This document shows positions 20,377 through 23,729 of a stretch of DNA of 23,729 bases, piece after piece (position 1 is the first letter of the stretch; the number at the start of each line of letters is the position of its first letter). The stretch spans positions 1-23,729 of IMG/VR virus record IMGVR_UViG_3300037137_002295. The stretch is one strand, 5' to 3'. The notes below the pieces were generated by a model that was not told the DNA's origin, did no database searches, and was given only the letters and a program-made list of their open reading frames with translations. A program made the translations under genes and the position numbers. Origin of the DNA: a virus.

Positions 20377-20647
20377 GTTTTCTGATGTGCTAAAAGGTGC
20401 GTTCGAGTTAGGGGGCGCATTATTCATCTCAGTCAATATCCATGCGGTGCTTCGGGATCGCGCCGTCAAGGGCGTTTCATGGCTTCCTTCCGCGTTCTTC
20501 ATCCTGTCCGGCGGATATAACTGCTACTTCCTTCCTTTATTTGGATGTTGGTTGGCATTTACCGGAAATCTCCTCGCCGTATTGGCAAACCTCGTCTATC
20601 TTTTTCTCCTGCTCCGCTACTCGCGGAAGAAAGACCCCTCATGCTAA
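20375..20647 (+). CDS. Three-helix membrane protein, weakly SemiSWEET/PQ-loop-like
   Basis: This 90-residue protein has three hydrophobic helices: about 8-26 (GAFELGGALFISVNIHAVL), 33-52 (GVSWLPSAFFILSGGYNCYF) and 57-80 (CWLAFTGNLLAVLANLVYLF). A basic tail follows (RYSRKKDPSC). The phrase KGVSWLP before the second helix recalls the loop of PQ-loop/SemiSWEET-type small membrane proteins, and similar proteins occur in phages without known function. The ATG at 20375 is formed by the last array unit, and no SD is visible, so initiation may be leaderless, A-rich-driven or array-controlled. It overlaps the next gene by 7 bases. Confidence 0.65.
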   Translation: MFSDVLKGAFELGGALFISVNIHAVLRDRAVKGVSWLPSAFFILSGGYNCYFLPLFGCWLAFTGNLLAVLANLVYLFLLLRYSRKKDPSC

Positions 20648-21927
20648 TCGCTCTCTACATCGCCGGACTCGTCATCTTATTTCTGGTCGACGTGGGGTTG
20701 TCCCACGAGAACAGCAAGCAGAAAAAGATGGCCGTCCACGATGCCGCGACCATCAACAACCAAACGGCCATCATCCGCAATCTGCGAGAGACGGACGCCA
20801 GCCGAATCAATGGCATTGAGAAACGCGATCGTGCCATTCAAGGCTGGCGAGAGACCAAGGATCTCCTGCAGCGGGACTACGACGGCATCTACGCCTGCTT
20901 CTGCCGGCTGGCTCGTGCTGCGCTGCGTAGCCCGAACACCCTGTTCGATCGGGACGTAACGGATCGAGCGGAGAAGGAGATCACTGAGGCATACGCCGCT
21001 CGCGAGGCATCGGTCGGCCGCGAGTCGAGGATCGAGACGCGGCGGATGCAGTGCTTCGGCGACCTGGAGAACATTGAGGCGATCCTCTCCGATAAGCCGC
21101 TACCGTATCCGAGACGTATCGGAGATCACCCCGCAATCGAACGCGCCTATGGAGCGCAGGATTGCGTTACGGAAATCGCGAAAATCGTCGGGTTCGAGGA
21201 CCCACATGGCGTCAAGTCCGACAAGGTCGTCGACGCGGTCAAGAAGCTGGAGATCGACCATGGCTGCGCGAGGATCCAGGAGAACAACTTCCGGGATCTC
21301 TCGAACAACACCGTCGCGGAGAATGAGGATCTGCGGGAGAAGGTAGAGACGCTCGTCGAGAAATACCAGAAGGCGAACGAGTGCGCTCGCCAGGAGATCC
21401 AGAAGTCGTCCCGGCTAACCAATGTCCTCCGCGACGTGAAGGTCTTCCTCATAGACGGTCCGTACGACACCGACGCCTTCATCACGAGGGCGGGGGCGCT
21501 GCAGGCGTTGGTCGCCTCTGCGCTGGATGAGGAAGTTGTTCTTCCGCTGAAGTGGTACGCCAAAGGCGGCGACCTCGACTCCCTTGCCAAGAAGTGCTTC
21601 GACGAGATGCCTTTCGAGTCTCCTGGCATCAAACGCATCGGATCAAAACTCCCCGGCGCCTCTCAGGGAACACTCGCCGAGGCGGCGCGGAAGCTGCGCG
21701 AGACGGTCGTGGCCAATCTCCGCAAAGATATCTCCGGGGAATATCTACGGCGCGAGCTGGGACGCGGGAACTCTCGCAGCCGGAAGACGGAGCAGCGGGT
21801 CTATCCCTACCCGAACACAAACCTCTGCCGCCGCGCCTCGGACAAGGCGATCATCGCCAGGGACCAGCACCGCCAGCATGACGAAGCCGTGGCGATGTGG
21901 GGTGGCTGGTTCTTCGACGCGGAATAA
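20641..21927 (+). CDS. Large membrane-anchored coiled-coil protein, 428 residues
   Basis: The ATG at 20641 follows GGAAGAAAG and the leader phrase ACCCCTC also seen before 19123. An N-terminal anchor (LIALYIAGLVILFLVDVGL, residues 2-20) is followed by long charged helices. These include a 60-110 segment (INGIEKRDRAIQGWRETKDL) and a clear coiled coil at about 225-270 (NNTVAENEDLREKVETLVEK). A basic, Arg-rich tail lies near 375-390. The protein probably projects into the cytoplasm as a tethered rod. No enzyme motif is seen. Its design parallels the 19123 protein but it lacks the bL12-like domain. It might scaffold a membrane-associated phage complex; that is inference. Confidence 0.7.
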   Translation: MLIALYIAGLVILFLVDVGLSHENSKQKKMAVHDAATINNQTAIIRNLRETDASRINGIEKRDRAIQGWRETKDLLQRDYDGIYACFCRLARAALRSPNTLFDRDVTDRAEKEITEAYAAREASVGRESRIETRRMQCFGDLENIEAILSDKPLPYPRRIGDHPAIERAYGAQDCVTEIAKIVGFEDPHGVKSDKVVDAVKKLEIDHGCARIQENNFRDLSNNTVAENEDLREKVETLVEKYQKANECARQEIQKSSRLTNVLRDVKVFLIDGPYDTDAFITRAGALQALVASALDEEVVLPLKWYAKGGDLDSLAKKCFDEMPFESPGIKRIGSKLPGASQGTLAEAARKLRETVVANLRKDISGEYLRRELGRGNSRSRKTEQRVYPYPNTNLCRRASDKAIIARDQHRQHDEAVAMWGGWFFDAE

Positions 21928-21929
21928 CC

Positions 21930-22046
21930 ATGACCGCCGCATTGATCGCCGCCGCCATGATCTATGGAGCCGTCGTCTACGCCTTGCTGCGCGGGGCAAA
22001 GGCGGCGGACGACGAGGCACAACGTCAAATGGAGGACAGGAAGTGA
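21930..22046 (+). CDS. Tiny membrane protein, 38 residues
   Basis: The ATG at 21930 starts 2 bases after the upstream stop. The product has a membrane helix (LIAAAMIYGAVVYALL) and a charged tail ending EAQRQMEDRK. Its TGA overlaps the GTG of the Gp88-like gene (GTGA). The architecture is that of a small single-pass anchor; no function is recognised. GGAGG-like sequence at its end (GGAGGACAGG) is the SD for the following gene. Confidence 0.55.
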   Translation: MTAALIAAAMIYGAVVYALLRGAKAADDEAQRQMEDRK

Positions 22047-22786
22047 TTCTTACCGCCCCGGAAACGAATTCAAAACTTGGTCCGAAAGTGGTTTCGTGGA
22101 GTCGCCCTGTGGGATCTTCATGTACGGAGGATTGTCCATTCCTCACCGGGAGGCTTCCTACCGGCGAGGAACTCCCTGCGGCAGGCTTGTGTTATGCGAG
22201 CAGGCTTCAGGAGGCGGTCCCCTCGGTCGCTGCTGCATGGGAACGCAACGCCCCGGGACAGGACTGGGACGAGTGGGCGAAGCGGCTGCGGGTCGAACTC
22301 TCCCATGCTGCTTTGCGCGGACATGCTATCCGCATCCACGTCGGCGGAGACGTCATGCGACCCGACGGGAAGTTGGACTGGTGGTACGTCTCGGAGGTCA
22401 TGCACGCCTTCTCCGACGCCAGACCCCGGCCGGCTGCTTGGATCTATACACATGCCTGGCGGCAACTCGGGGCGCCGTGGCTACTCGGCTTCAAGCGGCT
22501 GGGGATCGAAATCTTTGCGTCCGTGCATTCCGAGGCGGAGGCGACGGAAGCGCGGGAGTTAGGCTACCGTTTGGCAATTGACGGCGGATATATGCCAGAC
22601 GGCCGGGTGCCGGCCTGGCGGGAGCCCGGAGTCCTCAACTGTCCCGAACAGCGGTGTCCGTCTGGTAGTATCACCTGTAGCGAATGCTGCTATTGCTTCA
22701 CGCGCGGGAAAGGAGACGTGGTCTTCTTCCGCCACTTCCCAGGTGCCCCTAATTATCGTAAAGGAGGCAAGCACGTAGAGTCCTGA
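22043..22786 (+). CDS. Cysteine-rich Gp88-like phage protein
   Basis: This 247-residue protein begins with a GTG that overlaps the upstream stop, with GGAGGACAGG just before it. An N-terminal cysteine group (C27-x3-C31, then GLCYA with C50) and a C-terminal group (C200, C205, C212, C215, C216, C218) bracket a conserved centre: IRIHVGGDV (96-104), YTHAWR (135-140) and ASVHSEAEA (159-167). The order CTxDCPFL ... CYA ... IHVGGD ... recalls phage Gp88-type proteins and some radical-SAM-like or Fe-S proteins, whose functions are unproven. Metal or Fe-S binding is likely from the cysteines; no CxxxCxxC radical-SAM triad is seen. The gene ends the accessory block. Confidence 0.65.
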   Translation: MILTAPETNSKLGPKVVSWSRPVGSSCTEDCPFLTGRLPTGEELPAAGLCYASRLQEAVPSVAAAWERNAPGQDWDEWAKRLRVELSHAALRGHAIRIHVGGDVMRPDGKLDWWYVSEVMHAFSDARPRPAAWIYTHAWRQLGAPWLLGFKRLGIEIFASVHSEAEATEARELGYRLAIDGGYMPDGRVPAWREPGVLNCPEQRCPSGSITCSECCYCFTRGKGDVVFFRHFPGAPNYRKGGKHVES

Positions 22787-22834
22787 CGTCGTCATTGTCC
22801 TGCCTTTAAACCCCTAACAATCAAAGGAGTGTTC

Positions 22835-23086
22835 ATGCCTGCCGAGAGAATTCAGAATCAGCTCGTCAAACTGGCCGATGGCCGCAAGGTCACCGGCAAG
22901 ACCGTCCGGCGTGCGTCGAGGTACCTGGTCGCTGACCTGACCATTGCCAAGTACCCCGAGGTCGTCTTCGGAAACGCAACCTACGGAACCGCGAAGGTCG
23001 ACGGGCTGGAGATCCCCGTGATACGTGGCCGCGGCCGCGGCGGTCCGTGGAAGCAGGTCGGAGACGGGAGGAGGAACAACGCCTGA
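22835..23086 (+). CDS. Hypothetical basic protein, 83 residues
   Basis: The ATG at 22835 has AAAGGAG (22823-22829) upstream. The product is strongly basic and Arg/Gly-rich at the end (IRGRGRGGPWKQVGDGRRNN), with a beta-rich centre (YPEVVFGNATYGTAKVDGLE). Nucleic-acid binding is plausible from charge alone. No family is recognised. The 48 bases before it hold no evident promoter motif. Confidence 0.6.
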   Translation: MPAERIQNQLVKLADGRKVTGKTVRRASRYLVADLTIAKYPEVVFGNATYGTAKVDGLEIPVIRGRGRGGPWKQVGDGRRNNA

Positions 23087-23087
23087 C

Positions 23088-23417
23088 ATGAACGCCTACA
23101 ACTTCAAAACGACCGTCCCCATCGACATCGAGGTCACCGTCCGTATCACGGGCCACTCGGATCCCGGCAAGACCAACGCTGACCCCGACGACTGCGTCGA
23201 GCCGTGCCGAGAGGAGGTCCGCGAGATTCTCAACATCTCGGTCAACGGGAGGCCCGTCGACCGCGCCGACGAGTTCGCCGACCTGGTGAAGGCCCTGCAG
23301 CCGGCGATCGACCGGGAGGACGTGGACGTCGAGATCCCCGAGGAGGACTTCGATCCAGATGACGATGATTTCCTCGACCTTGACCCTGGCCTTGACCTCA
23401 ACGAGGAGGTCGAGTGA
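23088..23417 (+). CDS. Hypothetical acidic protein, 109 residues
   Basis: The ATG at 23088 follows GGGAGGAGG (23066-23074), and starts one base after the upstream stop. The first half is beta-rich (FKTTVPIDIEVTVRITGHSD). The C-terminal 25 residues are extremely acidic (EEDFDPDDDDFLDLDPGLDL). Acidic tails of this kind can mimic DNA or bind basic partners, and the neighbouring upstream protein is strongly basic, so an interaction is conceivable. No family is recognised. The TGA overlaps the next GTG. Confidence 0.6.
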   Translation: MNAYNFKTTVPIDIEVTVRITGHSDPGKTNADPDDCVEPCREEVREILNISVNGRPVDRADEFADLVKALQPAIDREDVDVEIPEEDFDPDDDDFLDLDPGLDLNEEVE

Positions 23418-23617
23418 GAGAGCTGGCCAAGTCGGAGGAGATCGTCATCCGCATCAAATCGGCGGACCCCACCCTCCCCGAGCGCGCCTTCATCGCTGAA
23501 CTGGGCACTGACAAGGTCGTCTTCCGCAAGATGGGCGGTAAGGGATACCGATACCCGATCTCCTGGAAGGCGATCTTGTCCACCGCCATGATCCATTCGG
23601 AGAACGATGACCTGTGA
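23414..23617 (+). CDS. Hypothetical small beta-rich protein, 67 residues
   Basis: The GTG at 23414 overlaps the upstream stop; GAGGAGG-like sequence lies inside the end of the preceding gene (23403-23409). The product (ELAKSEEIVIRIKSADPTLP, then IAELGTDKVVFRKMGGKGYR) looks like a small barrel with the phrase FRxMGGKGYRYPISWKAI. No family is recognised. The stop overlaps the next GTG. Confidence 0.55.
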   Translation: MRELAKSEEIVIRIKSADPTLPERAFIAELGTDKVVFRKMGGKGYRYPISWKAILSTAMIHSENDDL

Positions 23618-23729
23618 ACGGAGACATTCCGATCCTGAGAACCAATCCCTGCCAAGACGCCATCGCCGCTCGCCGGAATGCTCGGGCCATGAGTAGGCCG
23701 GTGGAACCGCCACCTCCAGTTGAGGCAGC
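23614..23729 (+). CDS. Hypothetical protein, 3' end cut by window edge
   Basis: A GTG at 23614 overlaps the upstream stop (GTGA), as in the preceding gene pairs. The visible 38 residues are polar and Pro-rich at the end (MNGDIPILRTNPCQDAIAAR, then SRPVEPPPPVEA). The frame stays open to the last base. Too little is visible to suggest a family. Confidence 0.45.
   Translation, partial: MNGDIPILRTNPCQDAIAARRNARAMSRPVEPPPPVEA

Overview
This window is part of a tailed bacteriophage genome (Caudoviricetes). It could be a phage or an integrated or metagenomic copy, but no integrase or host gene is visible. All supported genes lie on the + strand. Many are packed with ATGA, GTGA, TGATG or TAATG stop/start overlaps. 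The tail genes (a BR0599/DUF2163 hub protein followed by a roughly 970-residue tip protein) are typical of siphovirus-like phages. The host cannot be named from the sequence. A lipobox lipoprotein and this style of tail module fit a Gram-negative host, but that is inference.

Layout. 1-5303: distal tail genes (a tail structural protein cut by the window edge, the hub protein, the tip protein). 5343-6791: a small coiled-coil/membrane protein and a metallophosphoesterase, each preceded by the same 22-nt motif. 6796-8029: two remnants of His-Me-finger endonucleases (HNH type and endonuclease VII type), flanking a nucleoside 2-deoxyribosyltransferase-like gene and a small gene with an SSB-like acidic tail. 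8022-12410: replication and recombination genes (SNF2-type helicase, a conserved unknown, a candidate ssDNA-binding protein, a RecD/Dda-like helicase). 12513-14792: a lipoprotein, several small genes, a Mom-like enzyme, a DUF5664 nucleotide pyrophosphohydrolase and a degenerate tRNA-like sequence. 14792-16687: a family A DNA polymerase with leucine at the position equivalent to E. coli Phe762. 16780-18609: small genes, an intact HNH endonuclease and a PD-(D/E)XK-type nuclease. 18697-22786: unusual accessory genes, including a membrane-anchored coiled-coil protein ending in a ribosomal protein bL12 C-terminal-like domain, a second large anchored coiled-coil protein, a three-helix membrane protein and a cysteine-rich Gp88-like protein. 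22835-end: small hypothetical genes, the last cut by the window edge.

How the genes work together. The polymerase, two helicases and ssDNA-binding candidates form a compact replication set, with no primase visible here. The deoxyribosyltransferase, the DUF5664 enzyme and the Mom-like protein together suggest manipulation of nucleotide pools or DNA bases. At least four proteins have an N-terminal membrane anchor or lipid anchor followed by coiled coil.

Most unusual features. (1) Three arrays of 65-75 bp made of degenerate 5-bp units, GACNN, in strict 5-bp register, each near the boundary of a gene block (16686, 18922 and 20307). (2) A 22-nt motif, TCATGA-N4-GTGGTA-N-A-N-TAG, upstream of three genes, with a looser fourth copy; it looks like an extended -10 promoter. 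(3) The membrane-tethered bL12-like domain. (4) A perfect 16-bp inverted repeat inside a coding region, and a leader hairpin that would bury a ribosome binding site. All family calls were made by eye from sequence motifs, without database searches.
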